Source: Chara braunii (Eukaryota > Streptophyta > Charophyceae > Charales > Characeae). Taken from it: a stretch of 42,483 nucleotides of DNA. Shown here in pieces: positions 30,727-40,999 of the stretch (position 1 is its first letter; every line of letters begins with the position of its first letter). Made by a program: the position numbers and the translations under genes. The stretch spans positions 1,136,361-1,178,843 of the forward strand of contig BFEA01000119.1 of assembly GCA_003427395.1 (NCBI GenBank), written 5' to 3'. The notes under the pieces were generated by a model that saw only the letters and a list, made by a program, of their open reading frames with translations, did no database searches and was not told the DNA's origin.

Positions 30727-31335
30727 CAGGGCAAAACAGGTTATGTGGTCCTCAAAAAAAAGGAAATTTGGCTTGCGATGTAGATGTCTTGAGAACAGGT
30801 CTTGAAAGGTGTCGCAGAAGTGTCGGTAAGAAAGCAGTCTTCTGCAGGTTTGTGATGTGGACGGCGAGAGCTTCAGCTTGAATGTCCCAGTAGCAGGATG
30901 CGTCCGGTACTCGGATCTGGTGCTGAGGTCTGATCCGGATAGCAGGTCGCAGACTGATCTTGATGTCCCTATCAAAGGTGCTGCTCCAGAAGTCTGCGAG
31001 TCCAAGGTGCCGGCCAAAAGGAACAGCATGGTGGCCAACCAGTTGTCGTATCTCCTCGTACTAAGTTGCAGCATGCCATCGTCCTCGTGCGCTTGCCATT
31101 AGATCCATTATCGCCGGTGACGCGCAGGGGCCACATAGGGAACTTGGACAAGAGGGACAAGGATGTGGCGGAGGACAGATGGGAGAAGGGGGCGGGACGG
31201 AGGCAAGAGCGGATCAGACAGAGGGAGGTCAAGGGGCAAGGGCTTTGCTGGGGACAGGGGTGTGTGAAGGCAGGAATGCGGGGTTTTGGCGGGGTCAAGG
31301 CGGGGCTTTTGCAGGGGTTTAAGGTTGGGGATGTA
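30727..31335 (-). other. Region between D chromodomain and repeats, no gene recognised
   Basis: It is probably the 3' untranslated part of element D. 31,130-31,340 is G-rich on the plus strand. A minus-strand frame (30,706-31,074) has no recognised motif. Confidence 0.45.
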
Positions 31336-31525
31336 TCTAGGATATAGGGTGAGCGTGATCATAGGCGCGAACAAGTTTCATAGCGTTCCCGAGATTAGAG
31401 AGAGGTTCCCATGTAGATTTTTCATCTGGGTATCCGGTCCATTTGACTTTGTATTCTTTGATAGGTTCCAGATGGTTTGATACCTGTGTAGTTCGTCGTC
31501 CTATGACGGATTCTACTACGAATTA
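31336..31525 (-). pseudogene. Element D chromodomain
   Basis: Following a TAA at 31,523-31,525, the same frame reads FVVESVIGRR, EYKVKWTGYPDEKSTWEPLS and NLGNAMKLVRAY, an unmistakable chromodomain (V-x-KW-x-GY, then STWEP, then a helix). The stop fits CAA to TAA. A later stop near 31,345 would be the natural or mutated end. The module sits directly behind the GPY/F end of integrase, as in other chromoviruses. Confidence 0.9.
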
Positions 31526-32879
31526 TGGGCTTGTGGGGAGCATGATTGGTGGAGGTCGGGGGAAAGGTCGATCAGCGAATTGAGGTGGGGACTCATGATA
31601 CTCTTTTAGGTATTCTATGTGGAAGACAGGGTGGACACGACTCATGTCAGGGAAGAGTCGGAGTTTGTAGTTGACGGGGGAGGTTTGTTCAATGATGGGG
31701 AAGGGACCGAGCCACTTGTTCGAGAGTTTCTTGGACAAGCCTTGTTCGGGTTCAAAGCGTTTGGCAGAAAGCCAGACTTTGTCCCCTACTTTGAATTGCA
31801 AGTCTCGTCTGTGTTTGTTAATCTTGTTTGCTTGTTACTCTTGTGTTCTTTCAAGGGCTTCGGTTGCTTCTCCGAGGAATCGATTCATTGTTGCTACCCA
31901 TCATTGAGGGAAGGGCACGATGTTGAGGGATTGAGCTGCGAGGGAAGCAAAAAGTCGGAGGGCAAGCGAGGATGGTAGCCAAGGTCGAGGTAGAACAGGG
32001 ACATGCCAGTGGAAGGGCAGACAACGTTGTTATAGGCGATCTCAGCGGCAGTGAGCAACTGGTCCCAATCATGTTGGTGTGGATGACAATACTTCCGCAG
32101 GATTCTTTGGAGAGTATCGTTCATCTTCTCGGTTTGTCCATCGTTCTGGGGCTGGAATGCAGTGCTATGCTTGAGCGTGGTTCCATATGCTTTGAAGAGT
32201 GGGGATCACGGTCACTGATGATGTTCTCGGGGAAGCCGTGATGGCGTGCGACATGATCGAAGAAGAGGGTGGCGACGTCTTTGGCACTGTGCGAAGTCGT
32301 GCAAGGAATGAAGTGGGCACGTTTGGTCAAGCGGCAGACAATGACGTAGATGCAATCATGCCCGCGGTCGGTCTTGGGGAGGCTGCACACGAAGTCCATG
32401 GAGATGGACTGCCAACGGTGAGTTCGGATGGGCAATGATCGGAGCTTGCCAAATTTGGCCCGGTTCGAGGGGTTGACAACTTGACATGTGGGGCATGAGC
32501 GAATGTATGCTTCAACGTCGGCGAGCAGGGAAGGCCAGTAGAAGTAGCGGGAGATGGTGTCAAAGGTTTTCTGGAAACCGAGTCGTCCTGCGGTCTTGGC
32601 GTCATGGTGCTCAGCCAAGAGCTGAGTACGGAGACCACGTGCATCGGGGATGCAAAGTCGGCGAGTGCCTTTGGTATCGATGTAGAGAAGGTTGTCGTGA
32701 AGGGAGTAGTCGGGGACAAGGTCAAGATTGCGGAGCTTGTTGTAGATGGTGGCGAAGTCTGGGCAAGAGGGGTAGCCTCGGGTGTATCGGTGATGGACTG
32801 ATGGGAGTTGGATATGAGTCATGGCGGCGTAGACTTTCTCGGGGGGCTTGTGGTCGGGTCGTCGAGAGAGGGCATCCAC
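31526..32879 (-). pseudogene. Element D integrase pseudogene
   Basis: The frame from 32,879 contains the end of the RNase H linker (DALSRRPDHKPPE), the zinc domain HHDAKTAGRLGFQKTFDTIS with CPTCQ, and the core start SISMDFVCSLPKTDRGHDCI, then NIISDRDP. After a frameshift near 32,200 the block with the catalytic Glu (QNDGQTEKMNDTLQ) and AAEIAYNN follow. The GPY/F end lies in 31,526-31,801 (KLSNKWLGPFPIIEQ, HPVFHIEYL). The second His of the HHCC motif is Arg. All three core acidic residues are visible, but across two frames. A gap in readability around 31,802-31,900 suggests one more indel. Confidence 0.92.
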
Positions 32880-33400
32880 AACGCGGTTGCTTTTGCCGGG
32901 GGTATGGCAAATGGTGAATGTGAACTGGGCAAGGAAGTCTAGCCAGTGGGCTTGGCGTGGAGTGATATCTTTCTTGGAGAGGACAGAGGAAACAATGGTG
33001 TTGTTAGTGCGGATGGTGAAGTATTGCCCGTCGAGCTACGGGCGCCAAACTATGAGGGTGTGAATCACGGCGAGGACTTCCTTGTCGTTGGAGGGGTAAT
33101 TCATCTCCGAGGGAAGGAGCTTCTTGCTTGCGAAGGCGATGGGGTATTCGCTGGGTGGACCCTCGGGGTGAGTGGGCGAGTCCTTGATGGAGGGGGTCTC
33201 GGCGGTGTCGCAGGGGAAATGTTGGGACAGTACGGCTCCAATGGCGAAGTCGGAGGCGTCAGTGGTGACATAGAAATGGCGAGTGGGGTCGGCGATCTTG
33301 AGGACAGGGGCCGTGGTGATGGTTTGCTTGAGTAAGTCGAAAGCGTGTTGGTGGCGATCGTTCCAATTGAAGGGCTCGTCCTTGCGTGTGAGTTCGTGGA
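32880..33400 (-). pseudogene. Element D RNase H
   Basis: Blocks are FDLLKQTITTAPVLKIADP, FYVTTDASDFAIGAVLSQ with the first Asp, YPIAFASKKLLPSEMNYPS, NDKEVLAVIHTLIVWRP with Glu, then a TAG (33,036-33,038) and FTIRTNNTIVSSVLS, where the family has R-T-D (Asn codon at 33,003-33,005). WLDFLAQFTFTICHTPGKSN follows. An acidic/Pro insertion (CDTAETPSIKDSPTHPEGPP) sits between the second and third strands. One catalytic Asp and the frame are lost. Confidence 0.9.
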
Positions 33401-34440
33401 GGGGGTAACAGATCTCGGAAAAGTTGCGAATGAACGGGCGGTAATAGTTGGCAAGGCCGAGGAAGGAACGAAGTTGGAGGAGGATCTTGGTCGGGGATAC
33501 TCGACAAGGGCTGTGGCCTTCAAGGGGTCCATACGGATGCCTTCAGCGGAGACAATGTGGCCGAGGTATTCGATGCTCGAAGCAGCAAACGTACATTTGT
33601 TGAGCTTGGTGTAGAATTTTTGCTCTCGGAGGATCGAGAGGACTTGGCGAATATGCTAGAGGTGGGACTTGAAGGTGGGGCTAAAGATGAGGATGTCATC
33701 AAGATACACGACGACATAGACTTCGAGGAGGTCTCGGAAGATGTGATTCATGGTGGACTGGAATGTGGTGGGGGCATTGGTGAGTCCGAAAGACATTACG
33801 AGGAACTCATAGTGCCCGGACCGAGAGCGGAATGAGGTCTTCTGGGTGTCCTCCTCGCGGATACGGATCTGGTGGAAGCCACTACGAAGGTCAATTTTGG
33901 TAAAATATTTGGCTCCACGAAGTCGATCAAGGAGCTCGGAGATCCGAGGTAAGTGGTACTTGTTCTTGATCGTGATCCGGTTCAAGGCGTGGTAGTCTGT
34001 GCACATGCGAAGTTCCGAAGTTCCACCTTTCTTTACAAAAAGGCAGCTAGTACCGAAGGGAGATGAACTCGGCTTAATGAACCCTTTTTCAAGGAGCTCA
34101 TTGAGTTGCCGCTTCATTTCTTTGGCTTCGGGGACCGAGAGTTGGTATGGAGGGCGGCAAGGTGGAGAATGTCCGGGTTCCAAATCGATGGTATGGGATA
34201 CGGCACGATCCAGAGGTAGTTCGACGGGTAAGGACTTAGGAAAGACGTCCTTGAACTTGTCGAGGATTGAGGTGATGGCGGGGTTGGAAGGGGGGCCTTG
34301 ATCGGGTTTGTCCGTCGGGAGTAAGTCCTCATGACTTTCGCGATCAAGGACAAGACAGTAGTAGGCGGAGTCGCGGTTTAGGCGAGCCATGTGGAGGAAT
34401 TGGTGCGGGGTGACGAAGCCTTGGGAGGTCGGATATGGGA
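33401..34440 (-). pseudogene. Element D reverse transcriptase
   Basis: In one frame from about 34,300: [72 protein letters not shown], then [32 protein letters not shown] and [11 protein letters not shown] (YLDD at 33,695-33,706). A TAG at 33,656 interrupts the start of the thumb (HL-stop-HIRQVL), which continues as FYTKLNKCTF and EYLGHIVSAEG. The frame then changes near 33,490. The catalytic Asp residues are all present, so this RT died mainly by nonsense and frameshift changes. The TAG fits CAG to TAG. Confidence 0.94.
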
Positions 34441-34871
34441 GATAAAGGATGTCGATGGTTGTGTCGGGGGGGTTGGTGAGGCGAAGGAAGTTTGGGTGGA
34501 ATGCGTATGGCATGTAGCGGTCCAGCCACGGGGTTCCTAAGACGATGTCGCAAGTGCATGACATCAAACGAGACCTGACTGCGGAGGGTTCCGACGGTCA
34601 TGGTGGTTTTGGGAACCGTGCGGTCTACTACGACGCCAGTGTCTTTGTCCCCTAGGCGAATCATGATCGGGGAGTCATAACCGGTAGAGGTAAGACCAGC
34701 TTTGTGAACACACATGTCAGTGATGAAGTTACCGGGGGCTCCTATGTCAAGGAGGGCCCGAAACTTAGTGGTAGACGCACCAAGGGTGGCGGCGCTGAAT
34801 TTGAGTTGGAAACGGGATGAGTTGGTGGTGGAGATAATGATGTTGAGGCGGCGTTGTTCGTTCCCTAACAA
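34441..34871 (-). pseudogene. Element D aspartic protease
   Basis: The frame from 34,871 has STTKFRALLDIGAPGNFITD, the retropepsin loop, with Ile (ATA) at the position that is Ser or Thr in the family; ACA to ATA would be a C-to-T change. The frame shifts near 34,560, and the ILG-WL block reappears as [15 protein letters not shown] in the frame that continues into RT. The linker between PR and RT includes [18 protein letters not shown]. Confidence 0.87.
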
Positions 34872-35224
34872 AACAAGCCGATAGAGTCGAGCTTGTTCCT
34901 CAACAACATCGAAGAAGGTGACAGAGGATGGATTTGAAAGGAGGGTGGAGGAGCACGAAACAGTGATGAAGGTTGCGACGCCTCGGGGTCATCCGATGAA
35001 GAGGGTGTCACCGGGGAAGGGGGAGGCAGACGGATTGTCAATGCCAAATGGGCCATCGGTGGGATGGGGGATGTCACCGGCGGGTTGGCCGGTAGACGAG
35101 TTGTCGATGTCGGGACGAGGTCCTGGGACTGTGTTCAGGACGAAGAGGGACCCGCGCCTGCGGAGGGGGGTGACGCGGAGGTTGCGGGTCGAGGGGTCGA
35201 GGATTGGCGGGTGAACAGTCCAGC

Positions 35225-36820
35225 ATTGGGGCAGTTAGTTTGTTGGCGACAATGGAAACATCCACCCTTTGCCTAAAGGTAGGCTCTTTCCTCGGGTGTG
35301 AGTTTCTTGAGGCGGCTCAGGGGGGTGGTCGGGGAATGGCGGCTGGAGCGATCTCTCGTTTCCATTCGCATGAGGTGAATGGCAGAGAGTTCGTCGGGGG
35401 AGAGTGATGTGGTGTCTAGTGGATCGGAGAAGGTGTCAAGGTCAGGGGAGGTGAACTCGTCCGAGGAGGTGGTGGACGTGGTGTCCTCAGAGGCGATGTT
35501 GTGGAAGAAGTGAGGGCGGGGAGGGGCCGACGTAAGTGCGGTCTTGTAGGGGGAGAGGATGCGGTCGAGTTGGAGGGTACGAGTGAGGAGGTCGGCAAGG
35601 GTCATGGGGGGCTTGTGGACAAGGGTGGTCGCTAGGTCTTTGCGGCAGACACGCTTAACGCGGGAGATGAAAGCGAAATCGTTGACGACGTCAAAGGGGA
35701 TATGTTGACAAAGCCAGCGGACGTATTGCACAAAACAGTCGGCTGGTCCGTTTTGTTGGAGCCGACAGAATTGGTCGATATAGTCGTCGACTGTTTTCTG
35801 TGGGCGGAAGGTGGAGGTGGATGAGGGTGGCCCACTCAAGGAAGGTGTGAGGCCGGAGATCGGCGTGATGGCGATTAGGCATTTCGGTGTACCACCATCG
35901 AGCAACGTTGTCTAGAAGTCAGCCGCCAACGATGGGGAGCCAATGGATGACGGGGATGCCGTGAAGGGAGAAGGCTTGTTGGAGTTTGGTGAGAAAGAGG
36001 AGGACATTCTCATGGGGTTGGCCCGAGAAGGTGGGGATTTCGTTGACGCGGAATGATGGGGGGATTTTGCCTTCTTTGGGGTTAATGGTGGCAAGGGTAT
36101 TGAAATCAAGGGTGGGAGAAGGAGAGTCGAACAGGGTGAAATCATTGGCGGGGTTGGTGGGGATGAGAGCATTGGGGGAAGTAGTGGAGGAGCGGGATAC
36201 ACAGCTTGTGGAATGATCTGGGTATAGTTGGGGATGCTTGAGGTAATAGTGGAGGTGGATAAGAGCGGTTTCGATTCAGGGGGGACGGTTGATGACTGTA
36301 TGACGGCAGGGGTTGTCGTCTTGGGCGAGGAGGGAAGTGGAGCGACCATGGTGGAGGTAGTGGTGGATGAGGGTGGGGGTGTACATGTGGATGGTGTTGG
36401 TGTGGAGGTTGAAGCGGAGGCTTGCCCGGAGGAGGGTGTGGAGGAGGGGGGTGTGGCCGTGGTGACGACCGTGACGGCGGGGCAGTTTCCCTCGAGCATG
36501 GTGACACGATCGAAGATGGCGGCCATGGTGGTGTTAATCGTGGCGAGGGAGGATTTGAGGGCGGTCAATGTTTGGAGGATAGTTGCGAGTTCCAAGGTGG
36601 TGGTGGTCGAAGTTGGCTGATCGCCTGCGAGTTCGCAGGCAATGCTGTTGACGGAGTCGGAATGAAGATCAGACATGTTGATGGAAGATTGAGCCATGGT
36701 GGGGGAAGAGGGAGTGGATGACGTGGCCGGAGCGTAAGCAAAGGTGGTAGCAACGGATGTGATAGCGGCAGCGGCATCAGCGGCGGCACGTTTGGAGGTC
36801 ATGGTTTGGCGTGGTGGCAT
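35225..36820 (-). pseudogene. gag: Element D gag pseudogene
   Basis: The ATG at 36,820 opens a frame with an Ala-rich start (TSKRAAADAAAAITSVATTF), a helical stretch (LELATILQTLTALKSSLATI) and a long Ser/Thr/Pro-rich linker. The capsid domain lies in another frame from about 36,050 (RVNEIPTFSGQPHENVLLFL, HWLPIVGG, LLDNVARWWYTEMP), with TGA at 35,919-35,921, and returns to the first frame by about 35,800 (DDYIDQFCRLQQNG). A TAG at 35,273 precedes a short Cys motif CFHCRQQTNCPN at 35,230-35,260. It lacks the His and spacing of a normal CCHC knuckle and may be deleted. The stops fit C-to-T. Confidence 0.85.
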
Positions 36821-37287
36821 GTGGAGGTGGGGGGGACAATTCCTATTTACAAGAATAGAGCGTCGTCAAGTGATTTAGCAATGAAGGTAGCAGAGAATCG
36901 CAGAGCAAAAATTAATTTGAATTTATTCGAGATTAATTTGAGAGAAATACGAAAGCGAATTTTTTCAGAATTTCCAAATAAAGAAAAAAAAGAATAATTA
37001 ATTCCGAGAAAAATAAATGGATTTGCGTTCAGGGCTACGTTACCAGCTGTCCGATTGGGAGACGTCTCCCACGGACGTCTCCGGGAGACGGTCGAGGGGG
37101 AGTTGTCCGAAAAATCGGACAACGGCTTTTTTGTCACGTGGAAAGCAAAAAAAAAGGAAAAAAAGTGGGGGTTGTCTGCGCACTGCCAGGGGACCCCCCC
37201 AAAACATTTTAGGGCCATTCCGAGCAAAAACAGAAAAAAAATAGAAACAGGCTTTGGGGTGTGTGGGGGGGGCGGGGTTGGGTGGTC
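36821..37287. other. Left flank of element D, no LTR identified
   Basis: No TG..CA LTR end or primer-binding site was recognised upstream of the D gag. A 14 bp perfect palindrome GGGAGACGTCTCCC lies at 37,057-37,070, with a GGACGTCTCCGGGAGACGG phrase just after it. A-rich and G-rich runs fill the rest. Confidence 0.5.
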
Positions 37288-37361
37288 GATTGATTGAATA
37301 AAGAGCGGGGAGGGCTGGCGGAGTGATCGGGTGGCCAATCACTTCGGCCCCCTCTCACTCT

Positions 37362-37915
37362 TCCTCCTCCTCCTCCTCCTCCACCGTGGTGGGGGCCTCC
37401 TCCTACTCCTCATTCTCCTCCCCATCCTCGTCATCTCTCCTCCTCCACCTCCTCCCCCGCTGCCGCCGCCTCTTCCTCCTCCACCCCCGTCGGGGCCTCC
37501 TCGTCCTCCTCCTCCTCCGTCGTCATCCTCCTCTTCACCTTTCTCCTCGTCGTTCTCCATCGCCATGGCCTCCTCCTCCCCCGCTTCTTCTTCTTCCTCC
37601 TTGTCCCGCCATTCCCTGTCCCATTGGCATCTCCTCCACCATCGTCAGGGCCACCTCCTCCCCCGCTGCCACCGCCGCCGTCGCAACCTCTTCCTCCTTC
37701 GCCCTTGTTGGGGCCGCCTCCTCCTCCTCCTCCTTCGTCGTCATCCTCCTCTTCGTCCTCCTCTTCGTCTTTCGGGTCGTCGTTCTCCATTGCCACGGCC
37801 TCCTCCTCCTCCACTTCTTCTTCTTCCTCCTAGTCCCGCCAATCCCTGTCCCCCTACTCGTCTTTCTCCTCCCCATCCTCACGAATCGATAACGTCTCCT
37901 CCTCCCCCGCCCTTT
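37362..37915. repeat. Polypyrimidine (TCC)n-rich tract
   Basis: About 550 bp of interrupted TCC/TCT/CCG triplets. A related tract of about 210 bp lies at 38,160-38,372. Long open frames through it on both strands (Ser/Pro-rich on plus, Glu/Gly-rich on minus) come from the triplet repeat and are not called as genes. Confidence 0.95.
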
Positions 37916-37960
37916 TGTTTTTTTTTGTCCGATCAATCAATCAATCAATCAATCAGTCAA

Positions 37961-37966
37961 TCAATT

Positions 37967-37999
<33 letters not shown>

Positions 38000-38101
38000 A
38001 AGATCCCATCGAATCGATTCGATAGGATCTTGGTATGTGAAGATCCTATCGAATCAATCGATTTGATGGGATCTTCGATTGATTGATTGATTGATTGATT
38101 G
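37961..38101. repeat. Large foldback (inverted repeat) with 8 bp loop
   Basis: The left arm ends CGATAGGATCTT at 38,031, the loop is GGTATGTG (38,032-38,039), and the right arm starts AAGATCCTATCG at 38,040. The arms carry CGAAGATCCCATC and its complement and extend through ATCA/TGAT tetranucleotide repeats to about 70 bp each, with one 4 bp offset and one mismatch in the inner 45 bp. Confidence 0.9.
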
Positions 38102-38372
38102 AAAAAAGAGCGGGGAGGGCCGACGGAGTGATCGGGTGACCAATCACTTCGGCCCCCTCCCACTCCTCCATCGTCGGGCCCTCCTCGTCTTCCTTCTCCT
38201 CTTCTTTTTCCTCCTCCTCTTCTTCTTCCTCATCCTCTTCCCACTCCTCGTCCTCCTCGTCGTCCTCCTCCTCCTCCTCTTCTTCTTCCTCTAAGTTTTC
38301 TCCCTCCTCCTCCGTTGTCGTGGCCTCCTCCTCCTCCTCCTCCTCCTCCTCCTTGTCCTCCTCGTCCTTCAT

Positions 38373-38692
38373 CGTCGGCGCTGTCAGTGCGAATACCCTT
38401 ACAAGTGTATCCGCCCTGGGTTTTTGCAAATGACAAAAAATACATTTGGTTCAAAGTTTAAGTATATCGCGCTAGACACGGCTTCGTTTGTGGTCTACGT
38501 TGGCTGAAGGTTGACTAGAATAGAGAGTGTGTGAGCGCGCAGACTATGAAACACCCGCGAACGCGTCCGCGGGTCTGATCTCGGATGGCGGACGCAGATG
38601 GGGCTGCGTCCACGGCCGACCTGGTCCGCCCCGCGGACCCGATTTTACCAGAATTTTCCTTAATTAAATAATAGGTTAAAAAAACAAAAAAA
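38373..38692. other. No gene; CG-rich patch
   Basis: 38,550-38,640 is rich in CCGCG/GCGGAC phrases (for example CGCGAACGCGTCCGCGGG), in contrast to the AT-rich sequence that follows. No coding motif was seen on either strand. Confidence 0.45.
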
Positions 38693-38733
38693 ATATGGGG
38701 TTGTAGGGAATTTTAAGCCCTACAACCCCATAT
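38693..38733. repeat. Perfect 16 bp inverted repeat (stem-loop)
   Basis: ATATGGGGTTGTAGGG (38,693-38,708) and its exact complement (38,718-38,733) enclose the 9 bp AATTTTAAG. The stem is extended by flanking A-rich and T-rich runs. It stands 70 bp before the solo LTR. Confidence 0.92.
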
Positions 38734-38804
38734 GTTTTTTTTTGGAATCCGACTTTGTTTAGGATTTTAAAAAAATCAAAAACTAAATTCGATTTAAAGA
38801 AAAT

Positions 38805-40124
38805 TGTCATGACCCGTCATAACACAGACTGAGAACACTGCTGATGGAATGGATGCATGGCTGAGATTCCCGCATCTGCTGTGTTTTCTAAGTCTGTCTG
38901 TGTGTGCGTGTTTGTGACCTGCGTGCCTGTCTGAGTGCTTGTCGGTATGAGTGTGTGTGTGACCCGCAAGGGTACTTGTTTGTTTGGCAGGCCCATAGGG
39001 CCGGTACTTACCTGTGGCCGTGGCATTGAGGGTTGTAGCAGGGAAAAACACTCAAGTGGCGAAGCTAGCGGCCCCGCAGCCCTTGGGGTAGTGGAAAAAC
39101 ACTCAAGTAGGCCGGTAAGCCGATACTGCACCCCACTGCAGTTGGCGTGAAGGGGTGCTGGAGGCCGAGCAGAAAAAGACAAAGTTGGCATTTTTAGAGT
39201 CCAGTAGCGGTAGGGTAGGTCTAGGCCGGTACCAATCCAACCAGTCTGAGTCTAGAGCCTGTACGGGTAATATCAGGGTCTGCAATGATGTTTCCCTCCG
39301 AAACCGAGGAAGTACCGGTTGCTTGGAGCGGCCTGGAAGTCACCGCCCAGGAGGCAAGTAGGCCGCTATATCAAGAGGCCGGGCGGAGAGCCCAGCCTCA
39401 TTCTTCAGTGTGCAAGTTTGGCGACACGCTGCTGGAGCGCTGGGTACCACAACGCTGCTGGGAAGAAGAAGCCGGGAGCTTCAACCTTGGCTATGGTGGA
39501 GCTCTACCGGTAGGAGGAGGAGGGAGAGGGGGACCAAGGGGGAGAGTGGCGAGGTACTTACTGGCTATGGTAGACACCATCTTCATCTCCTTGCTAGGCG
39601 CTGCATCAGGAAGGCCCCAGTGGGGGTAGTGCCGCATCAAGGAAGCTCGGGACAAAGTCAGGCATGGTGGCTGAGTGGGCAGCGGCATAGCTGCATGGTG
39701 ATGACCTTGAAGTGGGTCAGCGGTATAGCTGCTTTGAGTTGTCCTTTGGAGGAGGCTGAAGCCTTAGTAGTCCACCATAGCCTCGGCCTGTATGAAGAGG
39801 AAGAGGAAGGGTTGCCATGGCTATGGTGCACCTCATGTTGTGCCTGCAGTAGAAGTGGGATTCGGATATTGATTCTGGTTCAGTCATTCAACATTATTAT
39901 TGTTATTTCTTGTTTGAATAAGAGGGAGGAGATGAGGAGGAAGGGTTTGGTTGGTGAAGAAGAATAGCCTTGACATTGGTCTATGCTGGAGTACATCATC
40001 ATCTTCTTCTTTCTCACATCTTCTTCTTCTTCTTTCCCCTCAAGTTCATTCATTTCTTTTTGCAATTGGATGGCATGGTGCTTTCAAATGAATGTATACT
40101 TCGAAATTGGCCAGGATCGTAACA
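38805..40124 (+). mobile_element. Solo LTR of the element B family (1,320 bp)
   Basis: It starts TGTCATGACCCGTC and ends GGATCGTAACA, matching the B 5' LTR along its length. No primer-binding site follows 40,124 and no polypurine tract precedes 38,805, so it is a solo LTR left by recombination. Possible 4 bp target duplication AAAT at 38,801-38,804 and 40,125-40,128, weak because the context is A-rich. Of the two antisense splice-donor consensus sites in the B LTR, one is kept (39,006-39,014) and the other (about 39,555) has lost one G. Confidence 0.85.
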
Positions 40125-40334
40125 AAATTAAAAATATATATGTAAAGAAAAGCTGGATTTTCTTTTTGTCATCTTTTATCATGAGATATATGGCCTTGAG
40201 TTCACCTGTATTTTTTTAGAAATGAATTTTTGTGTTTTGCAAGCGTAAGAGGTGTTTAAAAAAAATGCAGATGCAAAATTTGAAAAATAAATAAAGAAAA
40301 AAATTCAAAAAAGGGTTTTGATTGATTGATTGTG

Positions 40335-40341
<7 letters not shown>

Positions 40342-40389
<48 letters not shown>
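40342..40389. repeat. Microsatellite (GT)n
   Basis: About 24 GT units, preceded by GTGAGTGTGA variants. Spanning frames are artefacts. Confidence 0.97.
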
Positions 40390-40391
<2 letters not shown>

Positions 40392-40685
40392 GCATGCGCA
40401 CATCACATGCACTTCGCACTCGCACGACACGTCATGATTGTGCTACTCCGACTAACAACGTCGGCACACCGTGAACAAAAAGCAAGACGCGGGAGGCGAT
40501 ATTCCAACGCGGCGAGGTAAAACCACTTGGTATGTCCATGTTGTGGTGAGGGTAACCGCTAGGCCGTTTATCGGGTGAAGTTCGGCCAGGCCAGCGCAAG
40601 TGGCGAATTGAAGCGAAGGGGGGTAGGGGTGCTTTGTATCGCAAAGGGGCAACGATCGAACCATCTATTCAGAGAGAGATAAACA

Positions 40686-40740
40686 TTCGAAAAAACTTCG
40701 AAAGAAGTTCGAAAAAGGTTCGAAAAAAGTTTGAAAAAGG
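40686..40740. repeat. Five exact-period 11 bp repeats with A-tracts
   Basis: TTCGAAAAAAC, TTCGAAAGAAG, TTCGAAAAAGG, TTCGAAAAAAG and TTTGAAAAAGG follow each other without gaps. Each carries an A-run at the same phase, close to one turn of DNA, so intrinsic curvature is expected. Confidence 0.9.
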
Positions 40741-40999
40741 AGGGATGATAATTTCGTCGACAGAACAATCATTGGTGACATATAACAACGCGTTGAAACA
40801 CTCGTATACCATCCTTTTGAATAGCCTCGAAATCCCAATCAACAAGATGTCAAACGGAAATCAATGAACGGGAAATTATTGAATGGAAATTGCAATGGAG
40901 GGAGAAAATAGACAGGGTGGAAAAAGCAACCAATAAAAACCAAGCACCTTAGATGAAAAGCAATATTTCAGAAGATTGGTCCATTCATTCATAAAAAAA

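Larger units (their letters stand above)
37288..38169. repeat. ~800 bp unit with duplicated ends
   Basis: The segment at 37,288-37,361 (GATTGATTGAA, GAGCGGGGAGGGC, GGAGTGATCGGGTG, CCAATCACTTCGGCCCCCTC) recurs in the same orientation at 38,089-38,169 with few changes. Both copies are followed by a long polypyrimidine tract, so the unit itself appears to have been tandemly duplicated, with a second, shorter tract. Confidence 0.85.

Noticed and set aside
37323-38429. Long open frames on both strands (Ser/Pro-rich and Glu/Gly-rich)
   Set aside because: They are translations of the (TCC)n tract; open in many frames because the triplets contain no stop.
38796-40130. 5 bp target-site duplication of the solo LTR
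   Set aside because: Flanks agree for four bases (AAAT) only, in A-rich sequence; kept as a weak remark, not as a feature.
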